Positions 1-12,215 of a DNA stretch of 64,000 nt are shown here, one piece after another. Numbering within the stretch: position 1 is the first letter of the stretch; the number at the start of each line of letters is the position of its first letter. Under the pieces are notes generated by a model. It was not told the DNA's origin. It did not search any database and saw only the letters and a list, made by a program, of their open reading frames with translations. Source of the DNA: Pseudopyrenochaeta lycopersici (Eukaryota > Ascomycota > Dothideomycetes > Pleosporales > Pseudopyrenochaetaceae); the NCBI GenBank assembly GCA_003313425.1, contig NHZP01000026.1:1-64000 (forward strand), read 5' to 3'. Made by a program: the position numbers and the translations under genes.

Positions 1-134
1 ATTACTATTTTGTTTACTATTTTACTATTAATAGTAATTACTATTTCAAAAAATAGTAATTACTATTAAAATAGTAATAGTAAACTAGTAAAATAGTAAA
101 GTAAATAGTAATTACTAGTAAATATCCATCACTG
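1..134. repeat. AT-rich palindromic MITE-like end, truncated by the window edge
   Basis: Almost pure A/T with repeated copies of the self-complementary core TAGTAATTACTA (for example around 31-43 and 54-66). It ends in CCATCACTG at 126-134, the same kind of end seen at 5929-5938 (CCTATCACTG), whose left counterpart at 5768 reads CAGTGATGGGCAAAAA. The shared core plus shared terminus suggest one small non-autonomous DNA-transposon family, hAT-like by the look of the terminus. The left end lies outside the window, so length and target-site duplication cannot be judged. Confidence 0.4.
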
Positions 135-2254
135 CCTCTACTACACGTAGCTAATTAATAGCAAAAGTAACCTTAGCTAGTGTCAGGTAATGTATTATTT
201 GTTAATACAGCAGCTTATGCAAGGTGACGTTAAATACTAGCTACTATACGCAGTCTTATAAAAAGAGCCTAACCTAATTTCTTACCCTTACTACACAAAA
301 TATACTAAGCCTAGGGATAGGACTTACTTCTGTTACGTTAACTTAAATATCTCTAAGGCTGTATACTTAGGCAGAGGCGTAGATATTATCTAAGGAAGCG
401 TGCCTTTTAATAATAAAGATAAGAACAACTGCACGCAGATACTACGTAGCTTTTATAATATTATCTATAAGTACTAGAACTAGCGAGAAAACTTAGGACT
501 TAAGAACTCTACTAGTTACATTAAGGGATAGGATAATAAGAGGGACTAGCTAGAGAGTTACAGTGCGAAATTCCCTAACGTTAAATAGTTTAGTCAGCCT
601 TACAAGGCTAGTTACGTCTACATCTCTAATCCTAGGCTGCCTTATGGATCTACTAGGCCTGCAACCAAGTAATAATGAACTATCTTACCTTAGTTTATTA
701 AGGTAGAAGAGGATATGACTATAATAGAGATTCCTAAGATAGGCTCCTATTAAGAGCTCGCTGCTGCCTTTTAAAGCTTAACTACCGCGCTAAAGTCACT
801 GTCTAGACACTCAAATTACTATAGCAGCGTTAAGTAGGCCTTTCCTAGAGATATTACACTAGTGTACTTATTAAACATTACTAAGGCTGTAAACTGTTAG
901 CTAAGATAGGATTCTCTACTAGTTTTAGAGGAGCTAACTAACTTGTTTACAGATTAGCCTAACCCTAGTTTAATCTGTTAATTTATTAAGGATACTAGGA
1001 AGGCTATAGTAAAAATAATTAAAGAGTATTAGGTTATCTGCTAGTATTATAAGAAGCTTACTTTTAAGAAAGACAGAGACCTTAGCGTACCTAACAGGTT
1101 ATTCTTCTTAAATAAAGGTATAAATCTAGCTTAGGAAGCTAAGTAGTAGAAGCATAATAGGTAGGTTAAACAACGCACTGCCCTAGACAAGGTTCTTAAG
1201 AAGCTTTCTAATAATCCTAATAGTAAGGCTGCTAGGATACTAGACAGGAAGGAGAAACTAAGGCGTCTGTCTATCTAAAGCGCTACTAAGTCTCTACAGA
1301 CTTTAACTTATACTAGCTTATAAAGGTTGTTATTACAGTAATAGGCGCTAAGTTAATATTCGCCTAGTTAGTTACCTATAGGACCTCCTCCTGCGCCTTC
1401 TTATCCTAGGCAAGCGCAACCTAACATAAGCGCGTTAAATCTGCATATACTGTCGCAGACTCCTCGTCGTAGTAAGAGGATTAAGGAGATTAAGAAGAAG
1501 AAGTAAGGTTTAACAGACTCTAATTAGCTAAGTACCTCTAAGTTATTTAAGAGATACTAAGATAATAGCATACTTGCTAGCGTCTTTAACAGTAAGGTTA
1601 AGGCGCATTTTCTTTTATTTTTCCTACTATCTTTAGGAGATTTAACAATGAAGTACAAGAGTTTATAAAGGAACCTGCACAATTATAAGGACTGCTCCTC
1701 CTGCAGAAATACAGCCTATACTGCCTTCCCTTTATTCGTAGAGTAACAATTTCTTTCTTTCTTTCTTTCTTTCCTTTTCCTAGTTCTCTTCTCCTCCTGC
1801 TAGTAGTTCTACTTGCGAGGAGAAGAAATAATAAGTAGGAGTTGTAAGCTTAATAGGACTAAGCTCGAAGTAAGGGAGGTTTATACTGTTACATAGGGTA
1901 CCTAGGCAATTAGGTAATAATAGGTTTCCTTTATTAGCAAGATTTAATAATAAGACTTAGAGATGCGAGAGATCTTAACGTCATGCACTAAAAAACCATG
2001 CACTACACTCCACAATAATTTACTTTAAAACTGAGATTTTGCAAAGTAGCTAGTGCATTAGTTACGTCAATTCAATAAGATTTCAGACTATTTTATTTAT
2101 TACTTTTAATCAGGCTCTATACTTACCTTCGTTTCTATCAGACTGCACAGGCAGGGCTGCTCCTGTTATTCACGCACGCTTGGATTCCAACGTTTCCTCT
2201 CATTCACAACACCAGAACTGCGGGATTGTGCCGAACCACCTTGTTAACTCCACA
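135..2254 (+). mobile_element. RIP-mutated repeat element, copy A, with a decayed ORF (possible 2OG-Fe(II) dioxygenase type)
   Basis: Positions 317-2254 recur head-to-tail as 2255-4230. One plus-strand frame (codons starting at positions 1 mod 3) can be followed from about 148 to 1505, interrupted almost only by TAA/TAG where Gln or Trp codons are expected to decay under RIP. No family name is certain. The stretch at 328-342 reads F-C-Y-V-N here and F-stop-Y-I-N in copy B, which would derive from F-x-H-[IV]-D; a later L-P-Y-G at 637-648 would derive from L-P-H-G. That H-x-D...H spacing reminds me of dioxygenase-like ORFs carried by fungal repeats; this is inference from memory. The tail around 1460-1505 encodes a basic Lys/Arg cluster. 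This copy keeps more CpA and TpG than copy B. A TTTC microsatellite lies near 1750-1775. Confidence 0.45.
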
Positions 2255-4230
2255 ATAGGACTTACTTTTAGTATATTAACTTAAATATCTCTAAGGCTGT
2301 ATACTTAGGCAGGAGCGTAGATATTATCTAAGGAAGCGTCTCTTTTAATAATAAAGATAAAGATAACTATACGTAGATACTACGTAGCTTTTATAATATT
2401 ATCTATAAGTACTAGAACTAGTAAGAAAACTTAAAACTTAAGAACTCTACTAGTTATATTAAGGGATAGGATAATAAGAGGGACTAGCTAGAGAGTTATA
2501 GTGCGAAATTACCTAACGTTAAATAGTTTAGTTAGCCTTATAAGGCTAGTTATATCTATATCTTTAATCTTAGGCTGCCTTATAGATCTACTAGACCTGT
2601 AACTAAGTAATAATAAACTATCTTACTTTAGTTTATTAAGGTAGAAGAGGATATAACTATAATAGAGATTCCTAAGATAGGCTCCTATTAAGAGCTTACT
2701 GCTACCTTTTAAAGCTTAACTACTGCGCTAAAGTTACCTTCTAGATACTTAAATTACTATAGTAGCGTTAAGTAGGCCTTTCTTAGAGATATTATACTAG
2801 TATACTTATTAAATATTACTAAGGCTGTAAACTGTTAGCTAAGATAAGACTCTTTACTAGTCTTAGAGGAACTAACTAACTTATTTATAGATTAGCCTAA
2901 TCCTAGTTTAATCTATTAATTTATTAAAGATACTAAGAAGGCTATAGTAAAGATAATTAAAGAGTATTAGGTTATCTGCTAGTATTATAAGAAGCTTACT
3001 TTTAAGGAAGATAAAGACCTTAGCGTACCTAATAGGTTATTCTTCTTAAATAAAAATATAAATCTAGCTTAGGAAGCTAAGTAGTAGAAGTATAATAGGT
3101 AAGTTAAATAACGTACTACCCTAGATAAGGTTCTTAAGGAGCTTTCTAATAATCCTAATAGTAAGGCTACTAAGATACTAGATAAGAAAGAGAAACTAAG
3201 GCATCTATCTATTTAAAGTATAACTAAGTCTCTATAAACTTTAACTTATATTAGTTTATAAAAGTTATTATTATAGTAATAAGCGCTAAGTTAATATTTA
3301 CTTGGTTAGTTACTTATACGACCTTCTCTTACGTCTTCTTACTTTAAGTAAGCGTAACCTAATATAAGCGCGTTAAATCTATATATACTATTATAGACTC
3401 CTTATTATAGTAAGAGGATTAAGGATATTAAGAAGAAGAAGTAAGAATAATTTAGCTATACTATTAAGAGCTTAGCTAATTAGTAATTACTAAGTAAGGC
3501 TTAATAAACTCTAATTAGCTAAGTACTTTTAAGTTATTTAAGAGATACTAAAATAATAGTATACTTACTAGCGTCTTTAATAGTAAGGTTAAGGTATATT
3601 TTTTTTTATTTTTCTTACTATTTTTAAGAGATTTAATAATAAAGTATAAGAGTTTATAAAGGAATCTATATAATTATAAGGACTACTACTCCTATAAAAA
3701 TATAGCTTATACTGCCTTCCTTTTATTTATAGAGTAATAATTTCTTTCTTTTTTTTCTTTTATATTTTATCTTAGCTCTCTTCTTCTCTTACTAGTAGTT
3801 TTACTTATAAGAAAAAGGAATAGTAAGTAGGATTTATAAGCTTAATAGGACTAAGCTTAAAGTAAAGAAGGTTTATACTATTATATAGAGTACCTAGGTA
3901 ATTAGGTAATAATAGGTTTCCTTTATTAGTAAAATTTAGTAATAAGACTTAGAGATATAAGAGATCTTAATATTATATACTATATACTATAATAATTTAC
4001 TTTAAAACTAAGATTTTATAAAGTAGCTAGTGTATTAGCTACGTTAATTTAATAAGATTTTAGACTATTTTACTTATTACTTTTAATTAGGCTCTATACT
4101 TACCTACGTTTCTGGCAGACTGCACAGGCAGGGCTGCTCCTGTTATTTACGCACATTTAACTCTAGCGTTACCTCTTATTTACAACACTAGAACTGCGGG
4201 ATTGTGCCGAACTACCTTGTTAACTCCACA
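2255..4230 (+). mobile_element. RIP-mutated repeat element, copy B (tandem copy, more heavily mutated)
   Basis: It begins exactly where copy A ends: ATAGGACTTACTT at 2255 matches 317, and TAACTCCACA closes both copies (2245-2254 and 4221-4230). Differences from copy A are mostly CpA to TpA and TpG to TpA: bases 426-438 (CAACTGCACGCAG) correspond to 2364-2376 (TAACTATACGTAG). About 50 bp near 3450-3500 have no counterpart in copy A. The last 120 bp (about 4107-4230) are noticeably less AT-rich. No intact frame survives. Confidence 0.55.
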
Positions 4231-5767
4231 CTATACTCTTTTATTTATTTACTCTTTTAATCTTAATAGAGAGGATCTTAATATATAGTAAGTTTAAGTC
4301 TCTTATAAGTTTCTTACGTAATAAATAGTAAGTATAGTAACTATTATTAATTATAATAGTAGCTAGTTATATAAAATTAATAATAATATTTATAAATATA
4401 AGTTTTATAGTTACTAGCTATAGTAAAAGTAACCTTATTATTTATATAAAGTTTTAGACTTATATAAGCTCTAGTATATAACTTTATATTAGAGCCACTC
4501 TTTTCCTTTTTCTAAGAAGAATAAAGATTCTATTACTTATTTAGTAGTTATAAATATAATCTTTATAAGTTTTATAAGTTTATTAACTTATGTTATATAA
4601 TAGCTTTCTTAGCTATTTAATAACTTTATTATATACTAAGCTACTTAGTAGTTATATAGACTATACTTTAAATAAGCGCTATTCTCTTTTCTTTCTTAAA
4701 CTTATTTATATATCCTTTAAAATTCTTTTTAAAGTTTTATATAGAGCTAGTAAGCTCTTATAGAAGTTATTTAGTTTATTTTATTATTATTTCTTTAGGT
4801 TATTAGTTAGTTCTATATATTATACGCTTTACTTATATAGCTTTTACTTATAGTAATTCTTTCTATAGCTCTTAAATTTTCTTAAGTTACTTTAGTTTAT
4901 TATATAAACTCTTTATATATTTCTCTAAATAGTAGTTAATAACCTACTTAAGTTTTCAGTAGCTTACTATTTAAGCTACTCTTAAGATAGTTAATCTTTT
5001 AAATATAGCTTATGTTATCTAACCTAGCTTTAAGGAGCTTAAAGTTAAATACTTAAATATAAGAGTTAAATTTTATTCTTCTTTACTTAGTTATATAGAA
5101 GTATTTAAGAGCTTTCTCTTTTACTATAGGGTCTTTAAAAAAGTTATTAAAGTAAGACTATAGCTCAAGAAGAAATAGTATTACTAGCCTATTTATAAAG
5201 TTTATTATATATAAGCTAAGAGTATTAAACGCTTAGCCTATTATATAAGTAATAATATAATTTACTCTACTATTATTATCTAAGTAAGCTATATAGTCTC
5301 TATATAGCTTTACTTAAACTTTTATTTTCTATTAAAGATATTACTTATATAAGCTTTTCTTAAAGACTTCTATATTTAGTAGTCTTAGTTTCCTAATCTC
5401 TTATATAAGAAAGTTTTACTATTTTATTAAAAAGAAGGTAAAGACTATATATACTATCTATATACTACTTAATTTAGTAACTAAGTTCTTTAGCTCTTAA
5501 ACTTAGTTCTATAATAACTTATATAGCTAGCTCTACTATTAACTAGCTAACTTATTAAGGCTGTCTTATAGGAAGTTAACTATTACTAATAGATTTTCTA
5601 CTAAAAGTTAGTTATTACGTAGTTATTAGGGGTTATACTAATATAACTAGTATTACTAAGGTACGTGCTAGTATAGCTAGTATTACTACTATCCTAAGGC
5701 TCCTATTATTTATATCTAGTACTCTTATTATTATAGCTTATACGCTTATTAGTTTAAGGGCCCTTAG
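4231..5767 (-). mobile_element. RIP-degraded, gag-like retroelement relic on the minus strand
   Basis: Very AT-rich. Read on the minus strand from about 5600 down to 4240 there is a protein-like frame broken almost only by TAA/TAG. Around 5350-4950 it has the feel of a retrotransposon Gag: repeated aromatic and Leu positions, a Y-L-D-N-N-S-R-V-N-Y-I stretch, then a region ending in K-E-K-A-L. A coiled Leu/Glu/Lys segment (E-L-K-N-L-V-T-K-L) precedes it near 5450-5500. Because RIP removes TpG and therefore TGA stops, an open frame alone is weak evidence. Orientation is opposite to the Gypsy pol that follows, so these are either two elements or a rearranged one. Confidence 0.35.
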
Positions 5768-5938
5768 CAGTGATGGGCAAAAATTAGTAATTACTAATTT
5801 TTCAAATTTTTTAAAAGGTTTATATTAAATTACTTAGTAATCCTAAAATGTTAGAATTTTAGGATTACTAAGTAATTTAATATAAACCTTTTAAAAAATT
5901 AGTAATTACTATTTTTCAATAGTAAGCTCCTATCACTG
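5768..5938. repeat. Palindromic MITE-like element with 45-bp perfect inverted arms
   Basis: Terminal CAGTGATGGG (5768-5777) is the near inverse of CCTATCACTG (5929-5938). Inside, 5805-5849 and 5856-5900 are perfect reverse complements around a 6-nt loop, so a transcript or single strand would fold into one long hairpin. Outside the arms are copies of TAGTAATTACTA, itself self-complementary. The start resembles hAT-superfamily termini (CAGTG-N-TGGGCAAA). I could not find the expected 8-bp target duplication: flanks are GCCCTTAG and CTACACAT. Confidence 0.55.
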
Positions 5939-8900
5939 CTACACATACAACTACTGCGACTACTATTATACTATTAAGCTATAAGAAGGACACTTCCTAA
6001 CACTAAAGGGAGCGTGTAAATAGTAATAGTACAACTGCTAGCAGGATAATTACATTAACTACTTATAGGACAAACGAACAACAAATTATTTCCTAAGATA
6101 TAATAATAAGTACACTGTAAATTAAAATATTATTATAAATAAGCAATATACTAATAAATTATAGCAGACCTGTATAAATCTAGGATATAAACGCTATAAG
6201 CTAGAAAAAGAAGCAAATAGTTTTAAGGAAAATTCTTTTTTAGACAGAAACTAAAGACTAAACCTTCCTATAGCGAGAAGGCTAGAACTAGATAAGGGAT
6301 TTGTCTATAACTAGACAGTACTAATAAGCAGTATTAGGCTATCTAATAAAAGGAAGAGAGTCTCTTCTAACTTAGAATAAAACTCTAAGGGAAGGAGCTA
6401 AAGGCACTAATAGATTCTAGATTATAAGTAAACTACATCTCTAAGGTAGCTATATTAAAAGTAAGGCTATAACCTGTCTTAAAGAAAACACCCTACTAGA
6501 TAATAGTAGTAAATAAAAAATTAGGAGGAATAGTAACCTACGAAGTTACTACTAGCCTTAGCCTAGCCTCTAAAATATACTAGGTTAGACTAGACGTCTT
6601 TAGGACGGCCGCCTATAATATTATACTAGGACTACCCTAGTTAAGACACTATAACCTAGTAATTAACTAGATAAAATAAAGAGTGTCTGTCGCGTACAAA
6701 GGATAACGTAAGAATACCTACGTAACAGTTATATACCTTAGTAAATAAGAAGATAATAATAAATATTAAGCCTTTATAAAAAGCTAAGAAACAGCTACTT
6801 TATTAGTAGCTAGTAAAGAACGCTAAGAAGAATAAAGAGTTAGCTACTACTCCTAAGATCCTAGAAGAATATAAGGAATTTAAAAATATATTTACTAAAA
6901 AAGTAAGAAAAGAAGTACTACTAAAATACTAAGAATAGGACTATAAGATAGAACTTATAGAAGGTAAGTAGCCTAAGTTTATACTAATATACTACCTAAG
7001 TAATTATAAGCTAGGCGTCCTAAAGAAATATATAAACGAAAATTTAGTAAAGGGTTTTATTAGGAAATCTAAGTCCTTAGCAGGATATCCTATCCTATTT
7101 GCGCTAAAGAAAGATAGAGCGCTAAAGTTATATATTAACTATAGAAAACTAAATAATATTACTAAAAAGAATTACTACCTACTACTTAATATATAAGAAC
7201 TACGCAATAGATTAATAGGAGCTTAATACTTTACTGCGCTAGACCTAAGAAGAGCGTATAACTTTATTAGAATAAAAGAAGGAGAAGAATAGAAAACTGC
7301 CTTTAGAATATAATATAGATATTATAAGTATATAGTAATACCCTTTAGCCTAATAAACGTACTAGTAACGTGTTAAGACTTAATTAATAACGTCTTAGCA
7401 GAATATCTTAACATATATACTATAGCCTACTTAGATAATATCCTAGTTTATTCTAAAAACATAGAGGAATATAAAAAATATATTAAGGAAGTACTATAAT
7501 AACTAAGGAACTATTATCTTAAGTTAAAACTAGAGAAATATAAATTTTATAAAGAAGAAGTAGAATTCCTAGGATATATAGTTAGAAGATAAGGAGCACA
7601 GATTAGTAAATCTAAAATTAGGATAATCTAAGAATAGAAGACACTATAAATAGTTAAGGATATTTAGTTATTCCTAGGATTTATTTACTTTAATTAATAA
7701 TTTATTAAGGACTTTACTAAGATTGTAGCACCCTTAATAAGACTAATAAAAAAAGAGGAAAAATAGGACTAGAATAAAGAATAATAACAAGCCTTTAAAA
7801 TACTAAAAGAAGTATACATAGCTAAACTAGTACTTATATTATTTACTAGTAGATAACTACTAAAAATTAAAATAGACGCATTAGACCTTGTAATTAGAGT
7901 AGTAGCCTTATAAAAAAGGGACAGAAAATAGTACCCTATAGCGTATTACTCGCGTAAATTCTTATAGATAGAAGAATAATACAACATCTATAATAAGGAA
8001 CTAAAAGCTATTATTAACGTACTGCGATATTAGAGAGTATATATAGAAAGTTACTTAGAACTTGCTATTTATATAGACTACTAGAACCTAACATACTTTA
8101 TAATAATAAAATAACTAAACTAAAGATAAGTAAGATACTTAGAACTTCTAGGATAATATAAGTTTAAAATTATCTATATACTAGGAAAAGAAAATAGAAG
8201 AGTAGATATACTAAGCAGAAGACATAATATAATAGGAAAGAAAACTAAAGTTCGTATAGCGATCTTAAAGATAAATAAGGACAGAACCCTAGGACCTTTA
8301 TAAGAATACTATATAATCTTAAAAGTATAAGTAGAAGTTCCTAAGAACCTACACGAAGCTATTATCTAATAACACTATAATAATCTAATACATAGACACC
8401 TAGGAATTATAAAAATAATAGAACTTATCTAACGAAACTATTATATTATAAACCTTAGGCAGAAAGTAGAAATATATATTAAGAAATGTGTACCCTACTA
8501 ATAAAATAAACATACTACTTATGTACCCTATAGTACGTCGCTAGTAATTAAAATACCTATAAAGCTATAGGAAGATATAGTAATAGACTTTATTACGGAC
8601 TTACCTAAGTCTACAGACAAAGTAACTAGATGCAATATAGTATGCAGATATATTAAATACGCAGAGTTTTTACTGTTTAGAAAGAATTTTACAGTACTAT
8701 AACTCGCAGAAATAATAAAAGACTAAATATTCTAACACTACAGTATACTAAAAACTATTATTAGCGATAGAGATAAGCTATTTATATCTAATTTCTAGTT
8801 AACCTTTATAGCTAAGATAGGTACTTAAAGGAAACTATCTACAGCATACTACCTAGAAACTGATAGACAAACAGAACGAATAAACAGAACTTTAAAATAA

Positions 8901-9700
8901 TACCTACGAACGTACTATAATAGATAACAGAATAACTAGGTATTATTATTACCTACAGCATAAATTACGTTTAATAATAGTAAATCTAAAGTAATAGGTA
9001 AAACACTATTCTACGCCTATTACAAGAAACACCTAAACCTATTTAAAAGAAACTTTCTAAGTATTAAAGTAGAAGCCGCAGTTAGAATAGTAGAAGAACT
9101 ACAGGTAACGCTAAAACAGTTATAAGAAAGACTTAAGAAAAGATAAAGATAATAAATTTTATATATTAATAAGAAAAGAAAAATAGCGCCTTAGCTAAAA
9201 AAAGGAGATAAAGTATATTTACTTATAAAAAACCTACGCACAAAACAACCTAATAAGGGATTAGACTATATTAAAGTTAGACTATTTTTAATTAAATAAC
9301 GTAACAGACTAGTTACGTATATATTAGAACTACCTAAAGATATAAAAATCTACCTAAGGTTCTACGTTAAACTATTAGAACCTGCGTACTTAGTAACGCT
9401 ACTATAGAAAACCTTTAGGTATAAGACTAAAGAGGAAACAGAATATAAAGTTAAGAAAATCCTTAATATATAATATTCTAAGATTACAGAAGATAAGTAT
9501 AAAGAGGATAAGTATCTAGTTAAATAGAAAGGGTACTCTAACTCTAAGAATACTTAGGAACTAAAATTAAACTTAGGAAACTATAAAGAATAAATTAGTA
9601 AATATAACTATAATAGAGAATAGAAAGAGCTTAGATATTAGAACTATAACTAACCTAATCTAATAACGTAATTCCTAGAAGAAGAGGATTACCTTTAAGC
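5939..9700 (+). mobile_element. Dead Ty3/Gypsy (chromovirus-type) retrotransposon pol
   Basis: Domains appear in order on the plus strand. The aspartic protease has A-L-I-D-S-R at 6404-6421, where D-S-G is usual. Reverse transcriptase carries L-K-K-D-R-A-L-K-L at 7104-7130 and Y-L-D-N at 7428-7439 in place of Y-L-D-D. RNase H has I-D-A near 7872-7880. The integrase zinc-binding region has H-R-H near 8391 with its second cysteine changed to Tyr, then D at 8586, D at 8766-8774 and E at 8874 of the D-D-E core. A chromodomain-like end lies about 9440-9600 (K-Y-L-V-K-stop-K-G-Y). A decayed zinc knuckle may lie near 6171-6205. Dozens of TAA/TAG replace Gln/Trp codons, and protease and RT sit in different frames, so it cannot be functional. 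No LTR pair was recognised by eye. Confidence 0.88.
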
Positions 9701-11950
9701 TAAGATAGAGTAAAAACGCTCTAGTCTAAGGCAGAAGTACTAGGCATTAGCCTTTACTTAAGAACGTTAACCTTATAGTTAATATCTTTAATCGCCTCTA
9801 ACGCCTTAATCTCTTCTATAATATAACTAGAATTATCTACCTATTATTACTTATAATACTGTAATAACTTCTACTATTTATAAAGCTAATTCTTTTTTAC
9901 GTAAGTAGTAAGAAAGGTATTTAGTGCCTTCTCTTCTATATTATTAGCTTTAGCTTCTTACGCGTCTAATTAAGCTAATTCTTTATCTAAATAAGAAAAG
10001 TTTAGAACTAGCACGTCTACTAGCTCGCATAATAACACCCTATTATAATAATAATTTCTACACTTTTCCTTTAATAATTATATCTTACACTCTAGCTTCT
10101 TCTTTAAATAATATTTATAAGAAACTATAGTAACTTAACTAATAGTGTTTATATAATCTCTAATAGAATAATAATAGGTAGTACTACGAGAAGCTATAAG
10201 TTAGTTATAAGGACATAAGAACTAGGAGAGGAGGATAGTATTATAAATAGAAAGTGGGAAGGCGGCGGTTATAAGGATGTAGGAGGAGGCACAGACGACT
10301 AATAAAGAGACTAAGCCTCTGAACTAACTAATAACGCTAGGGTCACGTAATCCTAGGAAACCTACGCCAAGACGGACTATATCCTATAGGACGGAGACAA
10401 ACCTAGAAATCCTAGAGGGGGCCTTATAGGAATCCTATAAGACAGTTATGTATATAGACTCGCACAATGTAGCCCTATAGCACATTATGATTAACTTAAG
10501 ATAATCTACGAGTATACTACTATCTAATACTTCTACCTTTAACCTACCTAGTACTACACATCTACAGAATACTCTAAAGATACTAACTAGTTAACACCAG
10601 TTACTTTATATTGTAACTACTTGATTAGATCTTTAACAGTGCCCCTCTAGCTACTAACTTATACGAGCTTATAAGAAAAGGGGGCAGAGGAGATTAAGGG
10701 GTTCGCTCCCCGTGCGATAGTAGCGAAGCCTCTCTTACTCAAAGGGCGCAGCCTATTACAATATTTAGTTAATAGCTTATTTAAAGCTAAGTTAAGTTTA
10801 AATACTCTAGCTAAGCTATCTTATCCTTTTATAACTACTTATATACTTTATTAGTTTTTTTAGTAGCTTAGTAGCTTCTTAGTAGTTTTCTTAGTCTAAG
10901 CTATACCTAGCTTACTAAACTTTAGTTTACTACTATAACTTTCTAATAATTACTTTTTATTAATAATTACTACTTTTATTCTTATTATTTACTTAACTCT
11001 ACTACTTAGTAAGTATTATATATTTTTATATAGTAGTTGCTAGTTCTAAGGCTCTTTAAGTCTTTATTTAGCTAGTTATTTACTTTTAGCTACTATTTTT
11101 TAGTAAATTACTAATTTTAACTAGTATAAATTAACTAATATAGCTCTTTTTTAGCTATTACTACTAGTTCTATTATAGAAGTAATAGATTTAGTATAATA
11201 ATATATTACTAGTAAATATACTATAATTCTAGTAGATAAAGTCTTAGTAGGTTTACCTAGTGTTCTAGCTTAGCTACTAATTATATTAGTTAATTATAGG
11301 TTGTGTTAGGTATTTAGTATATAAGATAATTAATTGAACTATAGACTGTCTTATAACCTCTTTATAGTCTGGGTTAGGTAACCTAGTACTAGGTTAGGTA
11401 ACCTATTCATGGTTTATATATTGTTACAACCTAACTTATTTACTACCCTAAACTGTAGACCTTAGATAGTTAGAATAGAGTATTTTGCCTTAGAAAGAAT
11501 ATCTATTTCTAAACTACGTAGTAATTAACAACGTTAAGAATAAGTAATGCTTACTATTCTAACAATATTAAGTTGGTAATAAAGAGTATGTATAGTATTT
11601 AGATAAGTATATTACTACTAAGTAGTAATAAGGCGTTCTGTTCTTATATACTCTAGCCTTAGCTAACCTATATTAGCCTATCATAGGCTAAGTTAGCTTA
11701 GGTTAACCTATAGAAATATAATGGTTCAATTCTTAGAATCTATATATTAAAGTAGTATGTAAGTTGATTAGTTTAATTAGTTATGATTAGAATTACTAAA
11801 CATAATAAGTAAGTAAGCAGGTCCTATAATAGACTTGATTGTTAACCTACTACTATTGGGGGTAGAAAGTGCTACTATGGTAGGGCCTTTGTAGGATTGC
11901 AGTAGCTAGCTATGTGTCTATTATTATCTAGCTCACTCTCACAACTTAGT
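9701..11950. other. RIP-mutated AT-rich remnant up to the edge of the transposon block
   Basis: No intact gene. A minus-strand frame at about 10,045-9,715 reads like protein (acidic and Gln-rich, with E-E-I-K-A-L-E-A-I), but plus-strand frames are also long here, so it is not called. A less AT-rich patch lies at 10,670-10,770. A 20-bp unit is repeated at 11,371-11,390 and 11,391-11,410 (shared GGTTAGGTAACCTA). Composition returns to normal by about 11,950-12,000. Confidence 0.6.
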
Positions 11951-12215
11951 ACAGAGTTTTTGTCGCGGTTGAATGCATGTATTTGCAAAAAAACAGATCT
12001 TGATTATACAACTGACGTTGGTCATCACTACCTTTATCTTTGAAACACCTGCATCTTTATTTCAATAATAAAATACAATAGTAACAGTAACGCTTTCCCA
12101 ATAATTTCGAAAAGGCCTTTGTTTGCTACGGTACGAATATCCAGAATCTCCGTATGCTTCGGGTTTTCATTTCGCTAGCCCTAGGTTTCCCAGGCTGTTG
12201 AGTACGTAGCTTCTC

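Noticed and set aside
11468..11563. Possible small MITE with inverted ends GTTAGAATAG / CTATTCTAAC
   Set aside because: Arms are only 10 bp in very AT-rich sequence and no target duplication is visible.
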